From: a virus
Reading direction: 5' to 3' (one strand)
IMG/VR virus record: IMGVR_UViG_3300050821_002432
Coordinates: 1 to 43,843 of that record
Length of the DNA stretch: 43,843 nt
The translations under genes were made by a program, and so were the position numbers. The notes below the pieces were generated by a model. It saw only the letters and a program-made list of their open reading frames with translations. It had not been told where the DNA came from and did not search any database. Positions 25,091-33,158 of the stretch are shown piece after piece (position 1 is the first letter of the stretch; each line of letters begins with the position of its first letter).

Positions 25091-25882
25091 ATGAAGAAAT
25101 TCTTAACATTAATGCTTTGTTTGGGGAGTATATCAAATCCACTTAGTGGAATGGATCTCCCTAGCGGTATAATAGAAATCTCCTCTCCGTTAATAATAAC
25201 TCACAGCAATTTCTCCATAATTGGAAACAAAACCACCATACGAATAAAAGACAATGCTAATTGTCCAGCCATTATAATAGGTAACATTCGTGGTAAGCCT
25301 GTCACCAATATTCTCATAAAAGACATCACAATTGATGGTAATAAAAGCAATCAATCCAGAGAATTTTACAAATATACCAAAAAAGGTGTTATAAACAATG
25401 ATGGCATCCTTATACAAAACGCCAATCATGTAAATATAGAAAATGTCACAATAAGCAATTGTAAATCAGGAGGATTAGTTTCCACATTGGACTGTGATAC
25501 TTTATCTATAGATCATTTGACTTCTTATAATAATGAGTATGATGGTATAGCATGTTACGAGACAACAAATAGTACATTTAAGAATTTATGCTTAACCAAT
25601 AATGGTGCGGCAGGAATATCATTGGATAATCATTTTAATGATAATATGTTCTCAAATGTTGATATTAATAACAACCAGACTGGTATTTTCATGAGGAACA
25701 GTAACAATAATGTATTTTTGAATATAGCAATGAAGAATAATAAACTTGGTGCGTTCATATCACATATCGATAAGGACGAATCAACAGGATGTTCAAATAA
25801 CATAATCTTGGGTAAATTAGACAAGGTTATAATAAATAGAACAACTTGCATGGGCAATCTGATCAAAAATAATACGTTTTAA
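25091..25882 (+). CDS. Exported parallel beta-helix protein (pectate-lyase-like fold)
   Basis: The 263-residue protein begins with a signal peptide (MKKFLTLMLCLGSIS). The rest is a string of short beta-helix turns with Asn ladders: NILIKDITIDGN, NHVNIENVTISNC, GIACYETTNSTFKNLCLTNN, AAGISLDNHFNDNMFSNVDINNN, GIFMRNSNNNVFLN. This is typical of right-handed beta-helix proteins such as polysaccharide lyases and tailspikes. A tailspike would not normally have a signal peptide, so export to the host envelope is more likely. It is the second exported protein in the window. No catalytic residues can be assigned. Confidence 0.7.
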   Translation: MKKFLTLMLCLGSISNPLSGMDLPSGIIEISSPLIITHSNFSIIGNKTTIRIKDNANCPAIIIGNIRGKPVTNILIKDITIDGNKSNQSREFYKYTKKGVINNDGILIQNANHVNIENVTISNCKSGGLVSTLDCDTLSIDHLTSYNNEYDGIACYETTNSTFKNLCLTNNGAAGISLDNHFNDNMFSNVDINNNQTGIFMRNSNNNVFLNIAMKNNKLGAFISHIDKDESTGCSNNIILGKLDKVIINRTTCMGNLIKNNTF

Positions 25883-25896
25883 TCGATATATTGGTA

Positions 25897-25908
25897 TATT
25901 TATATAAT
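25897..25908 (+). promoter_or_regulatory. TATTTATATAAT motif abutting a start codon (copy 2)
   Basis: This is an exact repeat of the 12 bases at 23966-23977 and again ends directly at an ATG (25909). The upstream TTG at 25891 in the same frame is therefore an unlikely start. Confidence 0.4.
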
Positions 25909-26217
25909 ATGGAATATACCGATTTTTATAGCTATTTAAAAGAAGGCGATGTATCAGCATTGCAGAATCCTGCTAAAATCCAATATACAGATGATGTTGA
26001 TTGTACCAATTTCACCAATGATATAACTCCAAACAAAGATGTACCTAATTTCAATCCAAGTATTAATAGAAATGCGGTATTGGATAAGGATAAGGTTGTT
26101 GACTTAGGTAAATTCTTGGGTGGTAGCTCCGAAGTAAAGAGTGATAATCCAGCTATCAGTGTTCCTGATATTGTAAATCAGAAATTGGATATCGATGTCA
26201 CTGAACCAGAACTTTGA
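25909..26217 (+). CDS. Small protein with capsid-targeting-like N-terminus
   Basis: I choose ATG 25909 over an in-frame TTG. The 102-residue protein begins MEYTDFYSYLKEGDV. This resembles the T4 capsid-targeting sequence (MKTYQEFIAEA): Tyr and Phe at similar places, then LKE followed by Gly, a fit to the (L/I)xE cleavage rule. The remainder is polar, rich in Asn and Asp (DVDCTNFTNDITPNKD), and probably flexible. No catalytic motif is visible. It could be packaged in the head and processed, but this is inference. Confidence 0.55.
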   Translation: MEYTDFYSYLKEGDVSALQNPAKIQYTDDVDCTNFTNDITPNKDVPNFNPSINRNAVLDKDKVVDLGKFLGGSSEVKSDNPAISVPDIVNQKLDIDVTEPEL

Positions 26218-26219
26218 TA

Positions 26220-27074
26220 ATGAATCCGGAGAAAAAACAGAGAATCAAGGAAGTCCTTAAAAAAATTGTAACAAAAGAAACAATTTATAAAGGAAACCTC
26301 GGTATTGCCGAATTAATGAGGTTCTATGGAATCGCTGATCCAGATAGTCGTTCTAAAGTTGATTCATTGTTTGCTAAAAAGCAAGATAAGACTGCATGGC
26401 ATGTTGTGGTAGCATATTTAAAATCACACGGTATGTTAAAAGAAAATTGGAAAGGTGCATTGGCAGGATTAGGTATTGCTGGATTGTCAGCAATTACTCC
26501 CAACACAACACATGATCCTAAACCATTGACTGGGCCAATTCATGCTAAATCTACTGTAACAACTCATGTACATAGACCCCCTGTCTATCATAAACACAAG
26601 AATATCATTACTTTGATTAAACATTATGAGAATAACAAGGAAAATCCTAATAGTGGATATAATAAAGAAAAACAGAGATGGTATCCACACAAAAGTGTTG
26701 AGGGTGGTAGTGACACCATAGCGTATGGACATAAAATCCAACCACATGAGAATTTCAGCAAAGGATTATCGGATGTTGATGCTATCAGACTATTAAGAAA
26801 AGATATAGCTAGAAAGGAAGAAATAATAAGATCGGATATTCCAAATTTTGATAAGTTTCCCGAATATATAAGAAATGCATTGGTCAATGCGTTTTACAGA
26901 GGCGACATGGAACCTAATGTAATAAACCTTATTAATCGTGGACAATGGGACAAAGTGGCATCAGCATATTTGAATAATAAGAATTTTAAGAGTGGTGACT
27001 TTCAACAGATAAAAGATAGAATGCAAGACAATGCTAATGCGTTCATATCTTACGCCCAAGAGACTCAAAGATAA
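26220..27074 (+). CDS. Phage lysozyme-like protein with N-terminal extension
   Basis: I use ATG 26220, 2 bases after the previous stop, giving 284 residues. The C-terminal half has HYENNKENPNSGYN (Glu137), GGSDTIAYGHKI (165-173) and FSKGLSDVDAIRLLRKDI, the layout of phage muramidases (GH24-like, E and D-x-TIGYGH). It would cleave peptidoglycan. The N-terminal 75 residues are a helical domain, followed by a weakly hydrophobic stretch (ALAGLGIAGLSAI) and a His-rich linker. It could be a lysis enzyme or a virion-associated one; the N-terminal extension favours the latter slightly. Confidence 0.8.
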   Translation: MNPEKKQRIKEVLKKIVTKETIYKGNLGIAELMRFYGIADPDSRSKVDSLFAKKQDKTAWHVVVAYLKSHGMLKENWKGALAGLGIAGLSAITPNTTHDPKPLTGPIHAKSTVTTHVHRPPVYHKHKNIITLIKHYENNKENPNSGYNKEKQRWYPHKSVEGGSDTIAYGHKIQPHENFSKGLSDVDAIRLLRKDIARKEEIIRSDIPNFDKFPEYIRNALVNAFYRGDMEPNVINLINRGQWDKVASAYLNNKNFKSGDFQQIKDRMQDNANAFISYAQETQR

Positions 27075-27075
27075 T

Positions 27076-27291
27076 ATGAAAATAATCTATCAGTTCATAA
27101 AAGGATTATTTTTATTATTTACACCAAGGCCATCACCAGTTTCGTGTGCATATCGAGGAGTATCGGTGGCACCAGAAGATATTTGTAAACCACCTAATTC
27201 CGAATATAGAAAAGAATGGCTTCGACGTTTTCCTAATGCATATTGTGAATCATGTGGATTGAGAAAGCATTTGTTTTATCTACATAGATAA
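27076..27291 (+). CDS. Small protein with hydrophobic N-terminus and Cys pairs, 71 residues
   Basis: The start ATG 27076 follows the lysozyme stop by 1 base. The first 15 residues (MKIIYQFIKGLFLLF) could be a signal or membrane anchor. Cysteines follow at PVSCAYRG, ICKPP and YCESCGLRK, which could form disulfides or a zinc site. Position behind a lysozyme is consistent with a lysis accessory role such as a spanin-like protein, but there is no specific support. I do not recognise the family. Confidence 0.5.
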   Translation: MKIIYQFIKGLFLLFTPRPSPVSCAYRGVSVAPEDICKPPNSEYRKEWLRRFPNAYCESCGLRKHLFYLHR

Positions 27292-27365
27292 TTATAATAA
27301 TGTCCTCGTAAGTTAAAACACTATAGGAATACTACTTATAGGTTAAAGTAATATCATATAAAAAC

Positions 27366-27394
27366 TTGAAAATCACCAATTTATACTGTATACT
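27366..27394 (+). promoter_or_regulatory. Sigma-70-like promoter for the helicase operon
   Basis: TTGAAA (27366-27371), a 17-base spacer and TATACT (27389-27394) precede ATG 27407 by 12 bases. The 115-base gap upstream also holds two short AT-rich near-repeats around ACTATAGG and CTTATAGG, which may be operator-like or chance. Confidence 0.6.
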
Positions 27395-27406
27395 TTAGAC
27401 TAAGTT

Positions 27407-27706
27407 ATGAAATATTATATACAACACAACAAGTTAGGAACCAAACCTGTATTATTAAATACAATAAATGAAGTCGCCCAAAGATTGGGAGATTTATGTA
27501 AATCCACTAGTGGAATGAGTCGTTCAGCATTTATGCAGAACCGAGTTGATCTAGGTCATCCATCCGATGAATCTTCTGGAAGAACATTCATTGAGGCTAT
27601 GTCGGAAACAGTTAATATTGGATTAGTTAAAGATGGACAATTACTTAGATGTAATATCTGTGATGCGAATCACTATTCTAAGTACAAAGTTGAAATGGGT
27701 GACTAA
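27407..27706 (+). CDS. Hypothetical protein, 99 residues
   Basis: I do not recognise this protein. It is the first gene of the helicase operon, 5 bases before the helicase start. It contains a helical stretch (TINEVAQRLGDLCKS) and ends with CNICDANHYSKYKVEMGD, where Cys-x2-Cys plus a His could bind metal. There is no signal peptide. A role linked to the helicase is possible by position only. Confidence 0.55.
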   Translation: MKYYIQHNKLGTKPVLLNTINEVAQRLGDLCKSTSGMSRSAFMQNRVDLGHPSDESSGRTFIEAMSETVNIGLVKDGQLLRCNICDANHYSKYKVEMGD

Positions 27707-27711
27707 TTGAT

Positions 27712-29352
27712 ATGATAGCGGGATTCCAATTAATTTGGCAAGAACCGTATCTGTTTACAGAAGAAAATGGCAAATCTTCATGGAAAAGAGAGTGTTTAAT
27801 TCCTGTAAACGTTAGGGGTGCGTTTTTTGCTTATTGGAAATCTAAAAGCTTTCTAATCAAACAGAAAGGTTACAGTGTAACGAAAAAAGACCAAGATTGG
27901 TATCTAGTTCAAACGTCAAAAACTAAAGAATCTCTCACATCCACACAAAAACATCAGTCCAGTGTGGATAATTTTCAATTAACACCAGTTGTGGTTAAAG
28001 ACTCCAGTGGATTACGTCCATGGCAGGTTGACGCTGTTAGTAAAATATGCTCAGCTATAAATCATTGGGGTGCATCCATTGATGGATCAGATTTGGGTGT
28101 CGGAAAAACTTATACAGCATGTGGTGTTGCTAGAGAACTGAATATGGATATATTGGTAGTATGTCCTAAAGCAGTTATGGAAAGTTGGAAGCGTGTAATT
28201 AAGAATCACTTTAAAATGAATCATAAATTAGTCGGAGTCATTAATTATGAGTCATTAAGATTGGGTAAGACTGAAAGTGACATAGCTAGTTATGTTAAAC
28301 GTAGAGACACTAGACGTAAAGAGTTTATATGGAAGATACCAAAGAATACGTTGATTGTTTGGGATGAAAGTCAAAAACTTAAGAATGCCAAAACAAAAAA
28401 TAGTGAGACATGTGTATCCGCATTAAAACAGGGATATAAAATGTTATTCTGTAGTGCCACCAATGCAACCAATCCTTTGGAATTAAAGACGGTAGGCATG
28501 GCCCTTAATCTATTTAAGAATAGTAAAGATTATTATGGCTGGTTGTATGAACATGGTTGTAGCAAAGGTCGCTATGGATTAGAGTTCAATGGTAATAAGG
28601 ATGTTCTAAAAAAACTTCATAAAGATATATTTGTTAATAGAGGAGTACGTCTCACAAGAGATACTATACCAAATTTTCCAGAAACTGATTTGAATGCTGA
28701 GTGTTTTACAATAGAAGAAGAATCCACCGCTAAAATTAATCAGATTTATGCGGAAATGGCAAAAGAACTGGCTATCCTCAATAGAAAGATAAAAAAGGAA
28801 AGTAAAGATAGTATAAATAGACTCACGGCTATAATTAGAGCAAGACAGAAAGTTGAACTGTTAAAAATACCGATATTCGTTGAACTGATAGAAGAAGCGT
28901 TAGAGTCAAACATGAGTATTGTAGTGTTTCTAAATTTTGAAGATAGCATCAAGGCACTGTGTGAGAGATTTGATACCAATTGCGTTATCAAGGGTAGTAA
29001 TACAGATGAAGAGAGACAAAAGAACATAGATGATTTCCAAGCCGATAAACAAAGATTGATTATAGTTAATATCCAATCAGGGGGTGCAGGATTAAGCTTG
29101 CATGACATAAATGGTACATATCCTAGATTGGCGTTGATATCACCATGTTATAGTGCGGTATTAATGCGTCAGGCCACAGGACGTGTATGGAGAGATAGTG
29201 GTAAATCAAAATCCGTACAAAAGATAGTTTTTGTCGGCAATACCATCGAAGAAGAGGTATGTGAGAAAGTTAAATTAAAGTTGGAAAATTTGGATACATT
29301 AAATGATGGAGACTTACAAAACAATGAAAAAAGTAGTGGTATTATTGGATAA
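27712..29352 (+). CDS. SF2 helicase/translocase, SNF2/UvsW-like
   Basis: The 546-residue protein has an N-terminal domain of about 95 residues, then LRPWQVDAV (Q-like motif), Walker A SDLGVGKTY at 126-134, ILVVCPKAVMESWKRV (motif Ia), DESQ at 218-221 (motif II), LFCSATNATN (motif III) and a C-terminal RecA domain with GGAGLSLHD and RQATGRVWRDSG (motif VI). It is an ATP-driven DNA translocase of the SNF2 group. T4 UvsW (about 590 residues) has a comparable role in fork remodelling and recombination, but identity with UvsW is not certain. Confidence 0.9.
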   Translation: MIAGFQLIWQEPYLFTEENGKSSWKRECLIPVNVRGAFFAYWKSKSFLIKQKGYSVTKKDQDWYLVQTSKTKESLTSTQKHQSSVDNFQLTPVVVKDSSGLRPWQVDAVSKICSAINHWGASIDGSDLGVGKTYTACGVARELNMDILVVCPKAVMESWKRVIKNHFKMNHKLVGVINYESLRLGKTESDIASYVKRRDTRRKEFIWKIPKNTLIVWDESQKLKNAKTKNSETCVSALKQGYKMLFCSATNATNPLELKTVGMALNLFKNSKDYYGWLYEHGCSKGRYGLEFNGNKDVLKKLHKDIFVNRGVRLTRDTIPNFPETDLNAECFTIEEESTAKINQIYAEMAKELAILNRKIKKESKDSINRLTAIIRARQKVELLKIPIFVELIEEALESNMSIVVFLNFEDSIKALCERFDTNCVIKGSNTDEERQKNIDDFQADKQRLIIVNIQSGGAGLSLHDINGTYPRLALISPCYSAVLMRQATGRVWRDSGKSKSVQKIVFVGNTIEEEVCEKVKLKLENLDTLNDGDLQNNEKSSGIIG

Positions 29353-29650
29353 CGAAAAACACGAAGTGGAGATCGATTCCGACGTATTCACTGACTATGG
29401 TTTAGAGGCATGTACTAGAGTAATCGAAAGATTAGTCGGTGCAGGTGATGATGGATTGCCGGGATTTCTATTCTGTGAAGAAATAACAGAGGATAAATTA
29501 CCAGCAAGACTGAAATTCGGAACATATAACACTTATAAATTAATCATCAATGCAGGTTTTCACGAGAAGGCTGAAAACTTACGTGTTAGATTTTTAAAAG
29601 AAATGAATGTGGATTTGGCGGAAGAACCTATAAAAAGCAAATTTAATTAA
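29324..29650 (+). CDS. Hypothetical protein, 108 residues
   Basis: I start at ATG 29324, with GGAG at about 29310 as ribosome-binding site; two in-frame ATGs lie just upstream and cannot be ruled out. The gene overlaps the 3' end of the helicase. The protein is acidic at first (VVVLLDNEKHEVEIDSDVF) and then helical. No motif or family is recognised. Overlap suggests translational coupling to the helicase. Confidence 0.6.
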   Translation: MKKVVVLLDNEKHEVEIDSDVFTDYGLEACTRVIERLVGAGDDGLPGFLFCEEITEDKLPARLKFGTYNTYKLIINAGFHEKAENLRVRFLKEMNVDLAEEPIKSKFN

Positions 29651-29652
29651 TC

Positions 29653-30426
29653 ATGGATGATATCTTGTTACAGCAGTTACTTGAAAAAGTAAACAGTTTC
29701 CAAACCGAATTAGATAAAGTTAAAACTGAAAACGAATCTTTAAAAAAAGATGTTAATGAGGTTAAAACTTTAAATGATATTGGAAGAGATGTTGCCCAAG
29801 AGGTTGCTCAGGAAATTGATTTATTAAAACAAAATGGGGTAACAATACAACATTTGGAAAAGAAAGCGGCTAAATTACAGATCAGAGGCAAACGTGGTAA
29901 ACAAGCTAAACCTATAACCAAGGACGAGATATTGGATATTCAAAAGGTATCAGTATCTGGTCACGAATGTGCCCGTAAATTAGGAGTCACATACCAAACA
30001 TATAAAAAGTACGCAAAATTATATGGTGTTCATACCTTAATTCAATATCCATGGCCAAAGGGATACAAACCAAAAGGATTTTTAACTGATCCATACCTTG
30101 GTAAATATCCAATCGATGATATATTAGCCAATAAATTCCCAGACTTCCCTATCCATAGATTGAAGGATAAATTGATAAGAAGTGGTAAAAAAGAGTCATG
30201 CTGTGAGCAATGCGGTTTTAAAGAAAGACGAATCACAGACGGTAAGATACCACTGTTATTAAACTTTGATGATGGTAACAACAAAAATCATAGTTTGGAA
30301 AACTTGCGTATTTTGTGTTATAATTGTTCATTTACGTCAGGGACGGCTTATATAAGGATAGGAGCGAAGCGATTTGATCCTGATACACTTCAAGGTTCCG
30401 CAAAGATTCTCCCTGCCAGACATTAA
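29653..30426 (+). CDS. Coiled-coil, helix-turn-helix and HNH-like zinc-finger protein
   Basis: The 257-residue protein has three parts. Residues 1-80 form a coiled coil (LLEKVNSFQTELDKVKTENESL). Residues about 88-130 contain a helix-turn-helix (GHECARKLGVTYQTYKKYAKLYG). The C-terminal part has CEQCGF, then LNFDDGNNKNHSLENLRILCYNC, which is the HNH zinc-finger layout with both Cys pairs. The usual catalytic His residues (LxLHH and NCH) are replaced, so cleavage activity is doubtful. It is probably a sequence-specific DNA-binding protein. Small terminase or transcription factor roles are both conceivable. Confidence 0.6.
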   Translation: MDDILLQQLLEKVNSFQTELDKVKTENESLKKDVNEVKTLNDIGRDVAQEVAQEIDLLKQNGVTIQHLEKKAAKLQIRGKRGKQAKPITKDEILDIQKVSVSGHECARKLGVTYQTYKKYAKLYGVHTLIQYPWPKGYKPKGFLTDPYLGKYPIDDILANKFPDFPIHRLKDKLIRSGKKESCCEQCGFKERRITDGKIPLLLNFDDGNNKNHSLENLRILCYNCSFTSGTAYIRIGAKRFDPDTLQGSAKILPARH

Positions 30427-30464
30427 ATTAATTCAATTGCCACTCAGTCAAATATATATTTTAA

Positions 30465-31025
30465 ATGACTAAAAAGCTTGAACATCTATTATTGAAACAT
30501 GGTATATTGAAATCTCTCAGTATAGCCAAGAAGCCGAATTCTGATAATATAAAAAATCTAATGGAGCAGATTAAACCTATAGCCAAGAACAAAATCGACT
30601 TTAATAATAAGATGCGTGAGGCAATTGAGAAGGAGATCACAGAATCATTGTTAAACAATGATATTCCCGGCATTATCGTTAACAATAGTTTAGCAAGACC
30701 AACAGTTGCTAAAAATACAGTAAAACCTACTCCACCATCCCTAATACCCGATAAGTCTAAACCATTAGTGTATAAAACAAACAAAGAAAGATTAGCGGAA
30801 TTATATACATTGGCATCACAGTTCAATAGGGAAGCTTTACATAATAAGTTGACAAAAAATGACGTTTGCTTTACAATATATGTGATACTGAGTTTCCTTG
30901 AGATATCACAAGATGATTTCAAGAACTTTCATAATGACTTAACTGCCAGTAATGAAAAACCTGAAGAACCAACTGATGATGAAGATGATGACGATGATGA
31001 TACCAACGAAGGTGACTCAAAATGA
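30465..31025 (+). CDS. Hypothetical protein with strongly acidic C-terminus
   Basis: The 186-residue protein has a basic, helical first half (KLEHLLLKHGILKSLSIAKK), a Pro-rich linker (TPPSLIPDKSKP), a helical domain (LAELYTLASQFNREALHNKL) and an acidic tail (EEPTDDEDDDDDD). Acidic tails of this kind occur in DNA mimics and single-strand DNA-binding proteins, but no specific motif supports either. Its stop overlaps the start of the dehydratase gene by 4 bases. Family not recognised. Confidence 0.6.
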   Translation: MTKKLEHLLLKHGILKSLSIAKKPNSDNIKNLMEQIKPIAKNKIDFNNKMREAIEKEITESLLNNDIPGIIVNNSLARPTVAKNTVKPTPPSLIPDKSKPLVYKTNKERLAELYTLASQFNREALHNKLTKNDVCFTIYVILSFLEISQDDFKNFHNDLTASNEKPEEPTDDEDDDDDDTNEGDSK

Positions 31026-32080
31026 GTAATAATATTGCTGTCATAACTGGAGCAAATGGAATGGATGCCAAAACATTGGCCCATTTTCTATTAAGCAAGA
31101 ATTACAAGGTAATATTAACATACCGCCGAAATACTTACTTCGATGAATCTAAAATTAAAGAAATATTCTCAAATGACTTGATTAAATATCCAAAATCTGA
31201 ACTCCATTTACAAGTGTGTGATATAGCTTGTAATAACAGTGTTAAAGAAAGTATAAAGTCTATTTTAAAAGATCATAGTAGAATTGATGAATTATATTTA
31301 TTGGCGGCTAATAGTCATGTTGGTGAATCATTTAAAAACAAAGAATTATCAATTCAGACTAATGGACAGAGTGTTTATTACTTTCTCGATGTTCTTACAC
31401 AATTAAGTCCAAAAACTCGAACATATTTTGCAGCAACTAGTGAGTTAGTCGGAGGTATTAGAGAGGGATCATATAGTGAATCCGATCAATGGAATCCTAG
31501 AAGTCCGTATGCGATTGGTAAAGCATTGGGATGTAGATGGGTTAATTTTTACAGAGATAGTCTAGATTCTGGATTATTTTGTTGTTATGGTATATTATTT
31601 AATCACAGTAATATATACCGAGGAAAAGACTTCGTAATTCGTAAGATAACCAACGCAGCAGCCAGAATATCATTAGGACTTCAATCGGAATTAAAATTGG
31701 GGCATGTTCATTGGGCTAGAGACGAACATTGGTCTGAATTCGGATGCGAGATAATGTGGAAGATGTTACAATTAAATAAACCTGATAATTTTGTCATTGG
31801 AAATGGAGAAACTCATTGGGGAGAAGAATATTTACAGGAAGCCTTTGGTCATTTTAATTTAAAATGGCAGGATTACGTTAAATTTGATGAATCCTTAAAA
31901 AGACCAAATGAAGTGGTCAGATTGATAGCAGATTCAACAAAGGCTCAGAAAATACTTGGATGGAAGCCAAATAGAATACCATTTAAGGAACATATAAAAT
32001 TGTTATGCAATTTTGATTATGAATTAGAGGGTGGATTGGTCAAACCAGTCAAACCTAATGTATTTGAATTATATCCATAA
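31022..32080 (+). CDS. GDP-mannose 4,6-dehydratase-like SDR
   Basis: The 352-residue protein is close to E. coli Gmd in length (373). It shows VITGANGMDAKTL (NAD(P) site; Gmd reads GxxGxDG), LLAANSHVGESF, ATSELVG (Thr139, Ser140, Glu141) and SPYAIGKALG (Tyr163, Lys167), the catalytic set of Gmd. IYRGKDFVIRKITNAAARI matches the FVTRKIT segment of Gmd. The enzyme would convert GDP-mannose to GDP-4-keto-6-deoxymannose, the precursor of GDP-fucose and related sugars. This fits the three fucosyltransferases at 1194-5290. The RGxxFVxRKIT part is well kept; the dinucleotide loop differs slightly. Confidence 0.75.
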   Translation: MSNNIAVITGANGMDAKTLAHFLLSKNYKVILTYRRNTYFDESKIKEIFSNDLIKYPKSELHLQVCDIACNNSVKESIKSILKDHSRIDELYLLAANSHVGESFKNKELSIQTNGQSVYYFLDVLTQLSPKTRTYFAATSELVGGIREGSYSESDQWNPRSPYAIGKALGCRWVNFYRDSLDSGLFCCYGILFNHSNIYRGKDFVIRKITNAAARISLGLQSELKLGHVHWARDEHWSEFGCEIMWKMLQLNKPDNFVIGNGETHWGEEYLQEAFGHFNLKWQDYVKFDESLKRPNEVVRLIADSTKAQKILGWKPNRIPFKEHIKLLCNFDYELEGGLVKPVKPNVFELYP

Positions 32081-32109
32081 AAAATCCCCGTATAATTTAA
32101 TATACGGGG
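32079..32109 (-). terminator. Terminator between convergent gene blocks
   Basis: A 9-bp stem CCCCGTATA / TATACGGGG (32086-32094 with 32101-32109) has a run of T only on the minus strand (ATTTTTT), so it should stop the leftward transcripts. It sits right after the rightward dehydratase gene and may also weakly stop that transcript. The stem is almost the same as that at 17845-17867. Confidence 0.75.
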
Positions 32110-32126
32110 GCTTGATTATAGATACT

Positions 32127-32780
32127 TTATTTATAATTGACTAAGAACGGCATCCAAGATGGGTCTTTAGCTTCCGTTATCGTTTCAAACGCAAACATTG
32201 GTCTTGGAACGGTTGGCTGTCTTAGCAATTTCAAACCAATTTCGTGGTTAAGTTTGTTACCCTTTTTAAAGTTAACTTCCTTATCGCAAAGCACCATGTT
32301 CGTCCATTGATCTGGATCACCCTTGAACTTGCTTCGTGGTAAGACGTGGTCAACAGAAGCACTGTTTCTGTCAAGTTTCTTACCAGTGTATTGACATACA
32401 CCCTTGTCTCTCAACCAGATACCTTCTTTATTTGGCTTCTTGCGAAACAATTTAACGGGCATCTTTACGTAGTTGACGGCAACTGTTACGGTTGGAGCAC
32501 GAACGATCATTTTTGGACTGTGAATCTCAAAATCCCATTCACGCACTGGCAATTCACACCATTCCTTCCAAGCAACTGGTCTGATTGACTTTGCGTTATT
32601 AAAATCAGGAGTTCCATCAGCATTGAGTTCATAATCAATGTCCAATGCGAAACAGGAGTCGTCTCCCATTGACTCACTGGAGCAAAGGTCGGTCAATGCC
32701 GCACCAATGGTTCTCACGTTCACAGCTTGCCAGTTCTTGTTAAGGCACAAGCTTATAGGTTTATTAATTATGTTACTCAT
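32127..32780 (-). CDS. HNH endonuclease
   Basis: The 217-residue protein has the HNH layout GVCQYTGKKLDRNSASVDHVLPRS, then WTNMVLCDKEVNFKKGNKL, with Asp-His as the metal/catalytic pair and Asn further on. Enzymes like this nick or cut DNA and are often mobile or help packaging in phages. The C-terminal end (PSWMPFLVNYK) is familiar from stand-alone HNH genes in phages. It has its own promoter upstream and the strong terminator downstream, so it is a single-gene unit. Confidence 0.85.
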   Translation of the reverse strand: MSNIINKPISLCLNKNWQAVNVRTIGAALTDLCSSESMGDDSCFALDIDYELNADGTPDFNNAKSIRPVAWKEWCELPVREWDFEIHSPKMIVRAPTVTVAVNYVKMPVKLFRKKPNKEGIWLRDKGVCQYTGKKLDRNSASVDHVLPRSKFKGDPDQWTNMVLCDKEVNFKKGNKLNHEIGLKLLRQPTVPRPMFAFETITEAKDPSWMPFLVNYK

Positions 32781-32789
32781 ATTGAATAT

Positions 32790-32817
32790 ATAATACCATG
32801 GATATATAAAAAGTCAA
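32790..32817 (-). promoter_or_regulatory. Sigma-70-like promoter with extended -10 for the HNH gene
   Basis: On the minus strand TTGACT (32817-32812) is followed by 16 bases and TATTAT (32795-32790) preceded by TGG, an extended -10. The ATG lies 9 bases after the -10, leaving a leader of about 2 bases. Confidence 0.6.
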
Positions 32818-32818
32818 C

Positions 32819-33115
32819 TTATTTTTGCGTATATTCTTCAAGTTGTTCTTCAAGTCTGACCCTTGCCACCCCAAAATCGACTTCAAACCACTCATTTTTG
32901 GTGTTTTTGGCAAAAGGGCGCATGGATTCCTTGATTTTCTTCTCAGCTTCCTTGTATTCAGGATGATACAACGAGTAGATTAGTTTATAATCACGATAAG
33001 GACTGCTTGTCTGATATGTTTGTAATCTTTTCTCCAAATTATCAGTAATCCCAATTTTAAGCCAGTTTTCCCAAGCAGGATTCTGGATTATGTATAAATA
33101 ACCACTCTTCGTCAT
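32819..33115 (-). CDS. Small GIY-YIG family protein (T5orf172-like)
   Basis: The 98-residue protein reads GYLYIIQNPAWENWLKIGIT at the start, i.e. GYLYII...KIG-T in place of GIY...YIG, followed by LEKRLQTYQTSSPY. Such T5orf172/MUG113-type GIY-YIG domains occur singly in phages; their nuclease activity is mostly unproven. The conserved Arg (KRLQ) and a later Glu (KEAEKKI) of GIY-YIG enzymes are present. It is the gene before the HNH gene in the same direction. Confidence 0.8.
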   Translation of the reverse strand: MTKSGYLYIIQNPAWENWLKIGITDNLEKRLQTYQTSSPYRDYKLIYSLYHPEYKEAEKKIKESMRPFAKNTKNEWFEVDFGVARVRLEEQLEEYTQK

Positions 33116-33158
33116 ATATAATACGTATATGACGACTTTTATACAAAAACCGAAAGAT

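Noticed and set aside
27292-27406. Possible small RNA or attachment site in the 115-base gap
   Set aside because: Only a promoter and two weak AT-rich near-repeats are visible; no stable hairpin or tRNA-like fold.
28746-29108. A 120-residue frame on the minus strand
   Set aside because: It is the mirror of the helicase C-terminal domain and has no start signal.
30461-30922. A 153-residue frame on the minus strand
   Set aside because: It is antisense to the 186-residue gene, which fits the rightward operon with a 4-base overlap to the next gene; the antisense product looks like random hydrophobic sequence.
33118-33146. TTGTAT-17-TATTAT upstream of the small GIY-YIG gene as a promoter
   Set aside because: The -10 box would end 2 bases before the ATG, placing the transcript start inside the gene, and the -35 is poor.
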